64,000 nucleotides of DNA from Diplosphaera chodatii (lineage: Eukaryota; Chlorophyta; Trebouxiophyceae; Prasiolales; Stichococcaceae): contig JAALGY010000015.1 in NCBI GenBank assembly GCA_032358165.1, positions 310,001 to 374,000 of the forward strand, written 5' to 3'. Under the pieces are notes generated by a model, which saw only the letters and a list, made by a program, of their open reading frames with translations, had not been told where the DNA came from and made no database searches. Every line of letters starts with the position of its first letter. Position 1 is the stretch's first letter. Positions 12,201-23,140 of the stretch are shown in pieces. Position numbers and translations under genes: made by a program.

Positions 12201-15200
12201 CCTGATCTCCAGCTTGTCTGCGTAATACTTCTCCTGCAGCGGCGTGCATGCACTTGTCAGCATGTTAGTCATGCTGACATGTGTGACACTTTCTCGCCCT
12301 CCTGCCACCCACCTGCACCAGGGCAACTGTCAGAGAACGCCCTAGGGCTACAAAAGGGTACCGTGCGCGGACACAAGAGCCCGGCTGGGCAGGGACATGC
12401 AGGCGGCCGTTTGCACCTTGAACTGCTGCAGCCCGGCGGCGCCCTGCCCCGACAGCAGCAGCTCCCGCGCGAGGCGGCCCATCATGGTGGGGCCCTCCTG
12501 CTCGGGCTCGCTGGGCAGCCCCTCCAGGGCCGCCAGCATCGCCAGGTCCGTTGAGCCTGCAGACGCAAGGATCGCCACAGCTGTGGCAACGTCTGTTGCA
12601 GGACATCAGTGCATTGCGCTCTACAGATGCCGGTCGAGTTCCAAACTGTCGTCCACAGTTGCTACATGCATTCATGCCAGCAGAGCCTCAGCCCAGTGCT
12701 GTGCTGCGGGGCTCACCACCGCCCAGCGCCGTGATGTCTGCATCCGTGACTGCGGCGTCATCATCAGCATCCAGCTCGTTCGTTTGTTGCGGCTGTTGCT
12801 GCGCCGGCGCCCTGCCCCGGGCTGCGCTGCTGTGGCCGAGGCCCGCTCCGCCGTTGCCACTGCGCCCGCCGCGCCGCGACCGCTTCGCCTCAAAGTATTC
12901 CGCATCCTGTAGGCATGCGCATGAGGCCCAATGCTGACATGAAGGTGAGCTCAAAACTGGAGGCTACACTGGATGCACCTTGTGCCTCTGTGACGATGGC
13001 AACAGGCCATGGCAGACAACAGGCGCCCCGTACGGCACTGATGTGCTGCCGGCACGTGTGCACGATGAGGATGTGCGCACCTGCGCCCGCAGCTCCAGGG
13101 TCTCCTGCTCCAGGTGGGACAGGCGGTCCAGCAGCATCTGCAGCCGTCGCCGGTTGAGCTGCCCCGCCTCGGTCAGGTACCCGCCCATCGCCGGCAGCAG
13201 CTGCTTGTAGATGGCGAAGATCTTGTCCAGCGCGCCCTCCGCGATGTCCAGCGTCGGCAGCGCTGCAGCAGGCAGGTTGGCAACACTGACAAAAGGTGTG
13301 AATGGTTGGCGCCCAGCAGCAGCCCCTCTGGCATGCGCGAAATGAGCATGGCGTTTTCTGGGGTCACAAAGCAGATGGATCGAAGCCGATGGATCTGGTA
13401 TGGACAAGGAAAGTGCGACGCAATCGTGCAGCTTGCGCAGCGCCTCACATGGCAGGAAGTCATTGCCGATCAGCATGCAGAACAGCACGAAGTCGTCGAT
13501 GATGCGCTCCAGCTCGAACTTGAAGCCCAGCACCTCTGCCGGCTGCTGGAACTCGAGCTCCAGGTAGTCTCGAAGCAAAGCCACCTGGTGCATGCACGTC
13601 TGCAATGCTGAACGTGCGCACCCAGCTTAGGTTGAGGTGTTCATACAAGCCCTGTCATGCATGTAAGCGCAGGCTACTGGCATGCCGCAGCGAGCGTTTC
13701 AATGCATCAGCTTGACAACAGGCCAGGCACCTGGAAGAGGATGAAGTGCTCGGCGCAGGGGTTCTCCAGCACCTCGCGTGCCGGCCTGCCCCGTGCGCCC
13801 CCTACGGCCAGCTCAGTCCTGCTCATGTGCATCCTTGCTTCGGGTGCATGTGGCACATGAGGTCCTCCACATGCCAGGCTGCAGCCCAGCTGATGCAACT
13901 GGTAAATTCACACGCTCGCCAGAGGCGGCGGCTTTGGACCCAGATGGCACCCACCTGAGTAGGACACAACCTCGCGCAGCAGGCAGAAGTGGGGCTCGTG
14001 CGTGACGAGGCTGAGCATGATGAGGTCGGCGTCCAGGCCGTACAGGCAGTGCCGCTGGTTGGGCTGCCACGGGTGCGCCGTGTCGCGCTTCGCCCAGCGT
14101 ATGTACTCCATGATCTTGTGCTCGCCCTCGCCCGGCACATCGTGGCCTGTTACGGTGAGCACTTTCTGTCTGTGCTGCAACCTGTGCAGTGCTTTGGGGT
14201 GCGTGCTGCCATAGATCGAGCAGCGCTTGGTGCTGCTGTACGCTACAGCTGCGTCGACACGTGCCGCTGGGGTCCAAAGTGAACCATGTCAAACCCGTGC
14301 AATGCTCACCGGAAAACACTATGCGGGGGCGCTGCCACACGGGGTCGCTGGCCATCTTGTGGCGGATGAAGAAGCGCAGGTGGTCGCCCAGCCGCGCCAT
14401 GAACGCAGTGCCCGGGGTGATGCAGTTGGAGTCGAAGGCCTCCTCGCCCGGCGGCGGCCCCTCACCTTTTCGTGCTGCTGCAGCTGCTGCCTATTGAAAG
14501 TGGACACAGCAATGCGGTCACCACGCAGGTGGACAGCCCGTGTGCGCTCAGTGCTTGCAGTTGTCATGCTGCAGGGCGGCGGAGCTCCTCACCTCCTCCG
14601 CATCGCGGGCTGAGCGGAAGCGGCGCGCCCGCTGCTGGTTCATCTTTGCACGCGGCGCGACGCCTGTCTCGACAAGCAATCACAGACGGTCACACCGGCT
14701 GTCAGCAGCGTTCGACTGACTCGTGCGCTCGCTGCGCCCTGATGGTCACTGGCCCCGGGACACCAGGTGCGGGCCTGCGCACCGTCGATGGCCATGAACA
14801 GCAGCTGCTGCGGCTTGGCGATCTGCACCAGCCGGTCCAGGTAGTTGAAGGTGCGGACGACCATCTCCGCCTCGGTCAGCTTGGTCGACGGGTCGTTGCC
14901 GTGGGTGCAATTGTGGATGATGCCGTTCATGTCCAGGTACAGGTTGTCAAACTCCGGGATGGCGGCCACGCCCACCGGCTGGTTGACCAGCGGGTACCGC
15001 TCGGACAGCCAGCGGTAGAACTTGGGAATGCCTGCGCCGGTGCACACGGGCATCACATGCATGGCACCACCCCTAGCAGCACTTCAGTATGTCCGGAGCC
15101 ATCGCCTCGACACGCTGCTGCTGAACAGCACGGCTGACCGCTTTGTTATGGCTGCGCTTGCACCATGCCTGGCAGACTGGCAGCTGCCCACATGCAGAGC

Positions 15201-15240
15201 ATGGGGTGGCAACGCTGTTTGGGGTGGAGCACTCACCCAT
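3248..15240 (-). CDS. XRN1: XRN1-type 5'-3' exoribonuclease, 34 exons, about 2,067 aa
   Basis: This enzyme degrades decapped 5'-monophosphate RNA in the cytoplasm. The N-terminus [15 protein letters not shown] is XRN1-type (XRN2 types start MGVPAFFRWLS). All acidic active-site motifs are present: LDMNG (D35), AIDG (D84), [11 protein letters not shown] (E175/E177), LDADL (D207/D209) and GNDFLP (D303). The D1 region ([24 protein letters not shown]), a PFVDEQRLL segment and the SH3-like part (GDRVACLRG) follow. Residues from about 1,240 on are low-complexity tail. Coding exons run from ATGG at 15237-15240, then 14783-15031, 14593-14663, 14310-14490, 13955-14146, 13731-13801, 13449-13599, 13081-13262 and so on, to 3420-4466 and 3248-3312 (ends [13 protein letters not shown]). 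Every junction phase closes. Two introns appear to start with GC. An optional in-frame 51-nt exon lies at 10209-10259. Confidence 0.93.
3420..5843 (-). other. XRN1 C-terminal tail: leucine-motif repeats and proline-rich block
   Basis: Exons 5523-5843, 4856-5369, 3420-4466 and the last exon 3248-3312 encode a disordered Ala/Gln/Pro/Gly-rich tail. Short amphipathic leucine segments recur in it: ALLQSLRQ (near 5764-5790), VLLQQLQGL (5604-5630), LAALQQLQ (5337-5365), LLRQLRG (5150-5178), SLLRELQQ (5010-5036), DLLQMLQRG (4370-4396), ALLSLLKPG (3605-3633), NLLQQLRGG (3463-3489) and FWQQLQQKG (last exon). Between them, at about 3800-4240, lies a block dominated by Pro with Met, Gly, Tyr and Gln. The pattern resembles helical leucine-rich motifs of mRNA-decay factors; that comparison is by memory of motif shape only. 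Confidence 0.7.
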
Positions 15241-16133
15241 GTTGCTTCTGTATCAGCTGAAATGAATGTTTATATATCTGCGTAACGCGCCTTCGCCCCT
15301 GTAAAACGCGGGGCTGGTAGGCAGTAATCAGCAAAGCCTGATGGCAAACCTGGCAGGAGCAACAAACGAGGGCAGACCCCCTGAGATACGATGTCAAATG
15401 CCTTCTACACTTCTGTGTCCTCCTCTAACTATGCTAGCAGTACGTGTCAACAGACAGCCGTTCCACCAATGCAAACCAAGCTGTGTGCATGCGATGTAAC
15501 TCACTGGCATACTTAGCATCATCGCACTGTTAAACTCACATCGACACATGCTGAGGCGGATCTGACGAGGCCTGCCTCACGTGCCACAATCGAAGGTACG
15601 GGACACACGGAGCTTTCATTACAACATCATCGACTCTACGAGCGACACAAACACAGTTCTATCACTGTCAATATAGCCTGCTGCCGCTGCGTACAACCCC
15701 CGGTGAGTGTTGCCTTGTTGCCTGTTCGTGCATACGAGGTGGGCAACAGTGGTGCAGGCCCCGTTACAGGGGCCATGCTCGCCGTGTTTAGGTCGTGGTA
15801 ATATTCGTGGCTGGCATGTACACATGGAGGCAGCTGACTGATGGAATCTCCCTTCCGTCTGGGGCGCGCTGTTTCCCCGTGTTGCGTTGCCTGGGGTTTC
15901 CAGTGTTACCGGTTCAAGCACCATACAAAAGCACCCTGCCGTCAAGATCTACAGATTTCATCGCTATACAGTCACCTGACGATGCCGACGCAAGTAGATG
16001 CGCGTGCACGATGATGTTCTACCACGCATACTGCATGTGCTGACGAAGCACTGCATGTTCTGCAGGTAGTTTTGACCAGGGCCATACTGCTGTGCCATAT
16101 ACTTTTCAGCAGCTAGGCCTACATTCTACATCC
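15241..16133. promoter_or_regulatory. Divergent intergenic region, XRN1 (-) / 16134 gene (+)
   Basis: About 890 bp separate two divergent starts. It is visibly poorer in GC than the genes. A TATA-like TTTATATATC lies at 15269-15278, too close to the XRN1 ATG (about 30 bp) to be assigned with confidence. No coding exon was recognised. Confidence 0.4.
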
Positions 16134-16868
16134 ATGTCGGTCCTGGCGCTGGCACGGCCCCACTCGGCGGCCGCCGCAGCGCAGGGAAACAGTGCTCGCG
16201 GCTGCGGCTGCGCCGCGCTGTTCTCGCGTCCGTACCGCCGCAGCAGCAGCCTTTCGCAATCGCCGTTGTCGGCAGGTCCAGGCTCAGGTACGTGCAAGGT
16301 CTTTCGCACCTGTTGTGTTGCGGGGCATGCTTCATGCTCAAGCAGCTCTAGCATTCTACAATGCCCAAGCTTCTGCTGATCCTGTCAGCAGCACCGTCTG
16401 TACGCATGTACTTCTGGCAAGCCTGATACACTTTGACAGCGTGGATGCTTCCCGCAGGTCGGCGGCACTACCCTGAGGAGTTTGCGCAGACAGCCGAGCT
16501 GGGCGTGGACCATTTTGACAAACGCAGCGCAGCAGAGGTAGAGCGCGAATTCTCTGCCCTGGTGCGGGCGAACAGCCCGCTGCAGGCGCACGACGATGCA
16601 GCGCACCAGCTGCCAGTGGGTGAGCTCGGTGCGGCCATGATGTCATGCGCGCATGCTGCGTGCTCTGTAGTGTGCCCCTCAGAGCCACGCAGTACTCTGC
16701 ATGCCCTGTGGTGGGTGAACTTGGCGATACTGTACCCTGACCAAGATTGCATGTGCGCAAGGTGTCGAGCTGTTCGCGATGGACTTGGGGCCGATGTCAG
16801 GACGGCGGGTGAGGCCGCCAGTCGCATCCCCAGACTACCAGCCCCACTGGCTGGATGCTCCGCAGTAG
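16134..16868 (+). CDS. Unknown 140-aa protein with organelle-targeting-like N-terminus
   Basis: Three exons, 16134-16287, 16458-16619 and 16762-16868, join in phase 1 twice and give exactly 141 codons with stop TAG. The N-terminal 50 residues are rich in Ala, Ser and Arg and almost free of acidic residues, as in algal chloroplast or mitochondrial transit peptides. The mature part is mixed charged (RRHYPEEFAQTAELGVDHFD) and ends in a Pro-rich tail containing DYQPHWLDAPQ. I do not recognise a family. Size, targeting and compact C-terminus would suit an accessory subunit of an organellar complex, but this is a guess. The gene is divergent from XRN1 and convergent with glutaredoxin. Confidence 0.7.
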
Positions 16869-17309
16869 CCGCAGAGCGATTTGCAGCAGTGCAGCTGCTT
16901 CAGCGTGTAATGTGGTAGAAGCCTCAGGTGTTGCTCAGTAGACTAGTGGCCGTGATATGTCATGGTGCCAGAGAAGGATCCAGATTCGGAGGAGTGGCTT
17001 TAGCTGTACCATATGCTCCCCTTTGTATGTAGAGTAGGTGCGTGTGCAGATTGACAGTGAGATCCTCAGTGGCACGACCTCACAATGGTAGCAGGTAGCA
17101 GCTACTGCAGTCTCAGCTGGGTGGTGAGAGTTTGTGAAGACAGGGCGCTGTGGTTGCAGTGCCCACGCAGCTTATTAGTTGAATGTTGTTGCAGGTTCAG
17201 GCTCGTCTGTTTGTAATCTATCTTGTTAGTCCATATATAATCTTGTTAGTCCATGGGAGGCGACACTCAGAAAGTTGACAACCGGCATGTGCTATCGCCC
17301 GAGCCCGTC
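16869..17309. other. Convergent intergenic stretch
   Basis: These 441 bp lie between two converging stop codons. The sequence CTTGTTAGTCCAT is repeated in tandem-like fashion near 17221-17255. Nothing else was recognised; it presumably holds both 3' untranslated regions. Confidence 0.5.
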
Positions 17310-18185
17310 CTAGATGCCTTCCACCAACTTGGCCAGCTCGCCAGACTGCTTTAGCCGTTCAGTGTCGTCACCACCGCCAATGAACTGCACGTGTGACGTG
17401 TAACGTCCATGAGCAGACTGGCCTGGCCACTTGCTGTGCAATGTTACCATCGAGAATGCACGCGACTGCAGGTTGGTGAGCAGCGATGTACGCATGTGCT
17501 CAATCAGCACGCTGCCTACCTTCTGGTTGATGAACACGCGGGGCACAGATGTGCCGCCCGTCTTCTTCCCAAGCTCGCCCTGGATGTCGCTGCCATCGTC
17601 CCGCTGGTCAAGCTGCACGTCATGACAACATGAAGCGTCGGCAACACCAACGCTGCAATGTCGCCCCGAGCATGGCTGCCATCGTGTGTGGTGTGTTTGA
17701 GACAGCTGCGTTTTACACATTGCACCAACAGTTGTCCTTGAAAGGTGTCGATACTCTATAACAAGTGCATCAGGGACGCACCTCCAGGACGGTGACCTTG
17801 CTCATGTCAAGGACACTGCCGATTGCCCGCTTGGCCTTCGCGCAGAAGGGGCAGTAGCTCTTCGAGAAGATGACCACCTGCTTGTCAGCAACTATCGCTG
17901 TTCAGCGTGCACAGTCACTGACCGGTTCACCATCTGAAGCATACTTTGATGCTGATGCATCAATTGACTTGGGTGCTAAACACGTGGCACAGGTCACATG
18001 CTGCCATGACCAGTCGAGTGCATACATAAAGCGTGTAGGCATGTAGCCGGCACTAAGGATGCCCGTCGTAAGCAGCACACCTTGTTCTGGTCGATGGTGG
18101 TTTGCACCAGCTCCTTGGCACCCATTCCGCTGCGTTTGGCAGGAGTACGAGCTTCAGCACCGTCCTTGGATCCGCATATACCCAT
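17310..18185 (-). CDS. Glutaredoxin, CPFC active site, 122 aa
   Basis: Thiol-disulfide oxidoreductase that uses glutathione. Exons 18081-18185, 17782-17877, 17520-17612 and 17310-17384 are all phase 0 and give 123 codons. Features in order: an N-terminal helix ending TTIDQNK, VVIFSKSYCPFCAKAK with the CPFC dithiol site, LDQRDDGSDIQ, the cis-Pro segment TSVPRVFI, and the glutathione-binding FIGGGDDT near the C-terminus. Length and motifs match class I glutaredoxins. The chosen start gives MGICGSKDG, a classical N-myristoylation plus palmitoylation pattern, which would place the enzyme on a membrane. The same frame stays open upstream, so an earlier start or a 5' exon is possible. An overlapping frame at about 18216-18340 could encode a signal-peptide-like segment, but the intron needed to join it would be only about 30-65 nt. 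Confidence 0.92.
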
Positions 18186-19041
18186 CAGCCTGATTACAGG
18201 AAATGCAGAGCGTCGCTGCACCTGGTGCTTGTCTTCTGGTTGGTATTTGCACACGTCTGGCTGGCTGCGAGTCCGATCGTGCACAGTGCCAATGCTGCTA
18301 CAGTCACAACAACAAGCGAACGCTTTGTAGGCTTCTGCATGGTCTGTAGGCGTAAGGCAGAAGATGGCGTCACGCGTGTCCGGCGAGGTGTCAGGCATTA
18401 CGAAGCTGGGCTGTAGGGTTTTGCACCACCTTGTCTGGCATTGGCACTTTGGCAGCAATGGCGTGCATTGTTCCGATGTGCAGGCTGTGAGTGAGTGACA
18501 GGAGAGGGGTGAGGCTAGTGAGCTCACGGTGTACGTCACGACGGTGCAACACTCAATGAGTCACTTACATCTCATCCAACTGTACACAACAGCATGAGCA
18601 AAGGCGCAGAGGTCAACGCCCAAATACTTGCGTACCATACCATAGGTTCACAACCTTGCTAGCAATGCCAGGCGCGCAGAAGACGAGGCTTCATGCAACG
18701 ACCTTGACAGAAGTGTCAGCAGCCATGCACTGCATGTCGCTGCCAACATGACCGACCACATGCGTCAACAGCTGCGGATGACATCAATGCTGGGAATCGA
18801 GATGCCCGGTGACATTGATGCTCGCAGCACCTCTCGTGGTCCACACACACACACCAGCTCAAGCCGTTGAGCACAGCCGCCATATACACTGTAGTAGGTT
18901 CTCCCCACTATCCACACCATTGTACCAACATTGCATGCGATTGCATTGCATCGCATCGCATCTCATCATCATCGCTCTCCTGCTGTCTGTCTGCAGTCTA
19001 CTGAGCAGCACCGAGGCTGTATGTCCCAACAACCATCCCGC
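18186..19041. other. Intergenic stretch between two minus-strand genes
   Basis: About 850 bp upstream of the glutaredoxin start and downstream of the next gene's stop. It contains a CA-rich run near 18841-18856 and an imperfect GCATC/GCATT tandem array at about 18938-18975. No exon was supported apart from the doubtful signal-peptide-like frame at 18216-18340. Confidence 0.45.
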
Positions 19042-20745
19042 TTATGCCGAAAACGGCTTGTAGTACTTGAGGTCCTCCAGCAGGCCCATCTTCCACCACC
19101 CCCGTGGCACCATCTGTGTTCAGGTCACACTTCCATGAGTGTGTGCACAAACAAGTGCACGTAAGATACTGACTTTGCTTCACTCAGAATAAACAGCAGG
19201 GACTTAGAGGCAGCAGCTGCTTCTCACCGTGTCGTCTGGGTGGTACCATGACAGGCGCGCCCTCTTCTGATCCTTCTTATCGACAGTGAACGTTGAGCGC
19301 ATGGTCTCACTTTTAGCAGCCCTGCATTCACCAGCAAGCATGCTGTGCACACACCAAAGGCAATGAAAGCAGCTTGCAAAAGAACGCGGCGTGCAGTTGG
19401 TCTGCCATCAAATGTGACCAGGATATGACGTCAGCACGACCGCGCTAGGTGCACAGCAATACCACAAAGCGCACCAGCGAGTGAAGGGCAGGAAGTGGGG
19501 GATGGAGGGCACTGAAACCTCCTGCTGAGTATCACCCAACAAGCCTGCCTCCCGCATGCGCTTTGTCTTGGCGTCCTCCCGCACCTGTTGTGCCACCATA
19601 GACACTTCATCACCCAATGAGAGCTGATCACCTCTGCTGGACCAGTTCTCAGGCTGTGCGCACGCACCTCAGATCCTGGAAAAAGCCAGCAAGCAGTGTG
19701 AAAGCAGTCAAGGGAATCAGTGGCAGGACGCCAGAACTCACCGCCTGCACGACAGGGCTCATCGCCGCGCCCATGCGCTCGGCCAGTGCACGGAAGGGCA
19801 GGCCAGCAAAGGGGTCGGATGCCGCCTCCACCTGGGGCACCGCAGCTGGTGCCACCTCGAAGCGCGAGTGCCGCTTTGCGTCAGGCGTCGGCAGCTTGAG
19901 GTCCGCACCAATGTGCAGGCTGAATGTCTGCAGGGTGCACAGGCGGAACAGGTTGGTTTGCTGGATACACACACGGCGTGTGCAGGCCGCACTCCAGGTT
20001 TCAGGCTGTAAGCTTCAGGCTGCGGAAAGCTGATCAGCAGAACACACTGTAGGGATGCTAAAGGACAGACAAGATGGTTAAGGCTCCAACAGGCGGCATG
20101 TTTCACGCGGGTTTGCTGACATGCATGGGCTGTGCCAGGATTTGGAACACATGTGCCCCACATCAGGCCCGCCCCATGGACAGTGCATGGACAAGTGACC
20201 GGACCGTCAGGCTTGCACAGTCGTCGGATCGACCAGCGCGACACACCTAACACAGCAAGACGCTCAAGAAATCCTAAGCACACCGTCCAAAAGCTGCAAA
20301 GCCAGAAACGCCTTGACGCACGACTCCGGCGGTTGACAGGCACAAGACGCTTTCCTGGTTGCCGAAGCAGCGTGAGGCGCCTGACGTGTTGACACAGACT
20401 AGGGACAGCGACACCGAGGTCAGCTGGGAAGGACAGGACCAGCTTGCCGGTGCAGGCGCTGAAGCCTCACAGACTGCGCTGAAACATCCCAACTGCAACC
20501 CTGACGACTGATCGTCCCGGCTGAGCCGCGGGATTGCTGCTGCGGGCCGATGCCGAGTCAGATAAAGCGCGTGATATGTTTGCCAGAAAGGTGGTCACCT
20601 TGCGGGGCTTTTGCGAGGCCTGCGCTGCAGCGGGCTCCTCCACGGGGTCCAGTGCAACCTGACTGTGCCCGAACACCGGACTGACGACGCCGCGGGCGGC
20701 GCCGGCGGCCACCACGCCCGTCCGCAGCATGCTGAGCTTCGACAT
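19042..20745 (-). CDS. Unknown mitochondrial-like protein (internal exon structure partly unresolved)
   Basis: The first exon 20599-20745 begins MSKLSMLRTGVVAAGAARG, basic and alanine-rich as in mitochondrial presequences, and ends PRK at phase 0. Exon 19742-19927 (TFSLHIGADLKLPTPDAK to SPVVQA) joins in phase 0, followed by an exon starting at 19623 (LSLGDEVSMVAQQ). The last two exons are 19228-19321 (ETMRSTFTVDKKDQKRARLSWYHPDD) and 19042-19113 (GWWKMGLLEDLKYYKPFSA, stop). The link between the 19623 exon and 19321 does not close in phase in the simplest model. A segment around 19330-19400 (open in one frame as a hydrophobic stretch) may be involved. I do not recognise the family. A short basic C-terminus with aromatic residues would suit a small subunit of a respiratory complex or of ATP synthase. 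Confidence 0.6.
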
Positions 20746-21381
20746 CTCGCTGATATTTGGGCTTTAGGTGACAGCAGCTGCGGCGCGACCCCAAGCAGCC
20801 TGACAGCCAAGACGTGGCGCCGAACTAGAGCTGTGTAAGCTTGTGCTGTGCAGCTGTACAGGTGTGGCTTGTGTGATCCGCCAACAAGTTCAGCGAGAGG
20901 ACAAAGATCAAAGCTGAACCCTGATCTTTCTGTGGACGTGTGGAGACATGTCTCCAGCAAATTTGCGATATTTCCAATAGTCATCTGCATGCTTGTCCGA
21001 AGGCACCTGGCGTGCGATGGTCTTGTATTACAGCATTCTTCAAGCCAAGTTGAACCTGCTGTGTGCCTGGAGTCGGCGTCGTAACAGAACGGCACATGGT
21101 CATGCAGCTTTGAGTGTTTCTGGTTGCGCTGGCTGCTTCTGCGGCCTGCTGCATCAATTTGCATACCGGTTGATTGCGTTCAATGTCTACATCCATCATG
21201 CAGACCGACACGTGGGTTCGACACACTATCATGTTGCCTGGGCAACATCGCCTCCGTAACACAGCAAGGGCCTGACTGCACTGTAGCGCCAGCGTCGCGT
21301 CACAAATGGCGGCATGTCAGCCAATACGCCGTGGCCAAATAAGCATAGCAGATAGTCCTTGCAGTTGTCCTGGAATAGCGC
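20746..21381. promoter_or_regulatory. Divergent intergenic region
   Basis: 636 bp between the start of the unknown mitochondrial-like gene (-) and the start of the acetyltransferase gene (+). It probably carries both promoters. No clear TATA box, repeat or exon was seen. Confidence 0.4.
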
Positions 21382-21467
21382 ATGCAGCTCATGTCAGACA
21401 TTCCAGCAGACTGCCTAGAAGCAACATCAAGCTCCGCCATGGACGTCCATGTGTGGTGGTGGCATGT

Positions 21468-21528
<61 letters not shown>

Positions 21529-23140
21529 CAGCCGTTGATGACACGCATCGTCAACGCAAGCTCGGCCGCTTTAACGCCAAGGCAGGGCCGTGGGCGCGCT
21601 GCGGCTCTTTGTGCATGTACACTGGGACATTCAACTGCCTCCCGCCGTCATGCATGAGGCACATTGGCATCCTGGACCGCAGGCAGACATCAGGCGCTCA
21701 CTACTCAACTTCCGCTATGAGGTCGGCCGTACTGCATTTGAAACCTACAAAACAGGTCACCTTGAATGACGCTCATGTCCTGCAAGCAGCACTGACCATG
21801 CACCCTGCCAACCATCGCTGATGGTTGCGCCCAGGCAGACGTGGAGGCCGGCACGCTGGTGATCCAGCCGATGTCGACGCCGCAGCTGCGGGAGGTGACG
21901 GACCTGCTGACGGATGTGTTCGAGGCCAGCGAGGACCCCATCGGCCTGTACACGCGGTGGATGCGGGGCCAGATCCGGCAGTACCTTGAGCACCACATCA
22001 AGGTGGGCAGCCGCCTGCCAGCAGCAGCACAGCAAGCCGAGCAGGGTTGCTGCAGTGCAACCTGGCGCCCAAAGGTCGTGCAGTGTGTACATGACAGTCA
22101 ACATCCTGTCCCAAGGTTATATGCAAATGCACAACCGACTTGATGTACAGGTGGCGCCTGATGCTGTGGTGCTGGTGGCCCTGCTGCTGCCACATGAGAC
22201 AGGCAGTGGCCCAGCGAGCAGCCGGACAGCAGGCGCCAGCGCAGCACAGTCACCGGGCAGCTCAGGCAATGGCAGCACCGCCGGCATGGTGGGCAGTCAG
22301 GCGAACACCAGTGATGCACCCGCTGACCCACAGCGGCAGCAGCGGCCAGCACAACGGCGGTCGGCTGTAGACGAAGGACTGCTGGTAGGGACAGTGGAGA
22401 TGTCCTTCACGGACACCACGCGCACACGGTTTCTGACGCTGAACCCACCAACGGTGAGGACCCTGCTGATACTGGCACGGTGACTCCTGGTCTGTGTCGC
22501 AATTTGCTGCTGCAACCAGAGCAAGGCGGTCTTGGTCCTGGCAGCTGGAGTGCTCAGCTTAGTCACCTGCTGCACATCGCTTTCTGGGTCAGACCATGGA
22601 TGCACCGACCTGGAACTCGCACCAGACCCGGACCACGTTCTGTACAGGACAGCGCGTACCTGGGGAACATGTGCACAGCGCCGGCCCACCGACGGCGCGG
22701 CTACGGCACCCACCTGCTGCGCGCTGCGGAGCAGCTCACGCAGCTGGCCGGCTACCCCATCATCTACCTGCACCTGAGGTGCGACGGGCACACTCACCAT
22801 CATGCTGGCCTTCGATTTCATGCTGCTCGCCACCCCCCCAAGTGCAATCTCGCCGTCCAGGGTCTCAGATTTGGCACAGGCGCTGGCTGTGCTGATGGCG
22901 ATGTCCTGTAGCAACTCTTGGACACATATTTGCATCATCTGCCACCGAAGTTACCAGATGCATCAGCAGACGGTTGTGTTTTATGGCATATGCAGGTTCA
23001 GGGACACAGAAGCAGCAGCCATGTATGAGCGGGCAGGGTACAGCGAGACGAAGCGGGACATGTTTCTGCTGCCGCTGGTTGGCTTTCAAAGACGTTTCCT
23101 CATGAGTAAGAACATGCCACACAAGCAGGCAAGGAAATAG
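21382..23140 (+). CDS. GNAT-family N-acetyltransferase, probably plastid-targeted, about 323 aa
   Basis: Transfers acetyl from acetyl-CoA to an amine, most likely a protein N-terminus or lysine in the chloroplast. Exons 21382-21610, 21839-22002, 22151-22453, 22648-22778 and 22996-23140 close in phase and end at TAG. The catalytic core shows ADVEAGTLVIQPMS, then LTDVFEASEDPIGLY, GLLVGTVEMSF, and the acetyl-CoA loop YLGNMCTAPAHRRRGYGTHLL (R-x-x-G-x-G) across exon 4, then AAAMYERAGYSETKRDM in exon 5. This exon order is that of plant plastid GNAT enzymes. The N-terminus holds an 18-residue serine run encoded by an (AGC)n repeat, then an Arg/Ala-rich transit-like stretch. Met at 21439 is an alternative start. 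Exon 3 carries a Ser/Gly/Ala-rich insertion of about 60 residues. Confidence 0.85.
21468..21522 (+). repeat. (CAG/AGC)18 trinucleotide repeat, read as poly-Ser
   Basis: A 55-bp pure trinucleotide run lies in the first exon of the acetyltransferase. The frame that leads by phase into the GNAT domain reads it as serine; the next frame would read glutamine. It lies in the presumed transit peptide and is likely to vary in length between strains. Confidence 0.9.

Noticed and set aside
18216..18340. Signal-peptide-like frame upstream of glutaredoxin (MQKPTKRSLVVVTVAALAL)
   Set aside because: Joining it to the glutaredoxin exon needs an intron of about 32 nt, or about 65 nt with another donor, shorter than any other intron in the window.
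21306..21821. Poly-Gln reading of the CAG repeat near 21468
   Set aside because: The Gln frame does not join the acetyltransferase exon in phase. The serine frame does.
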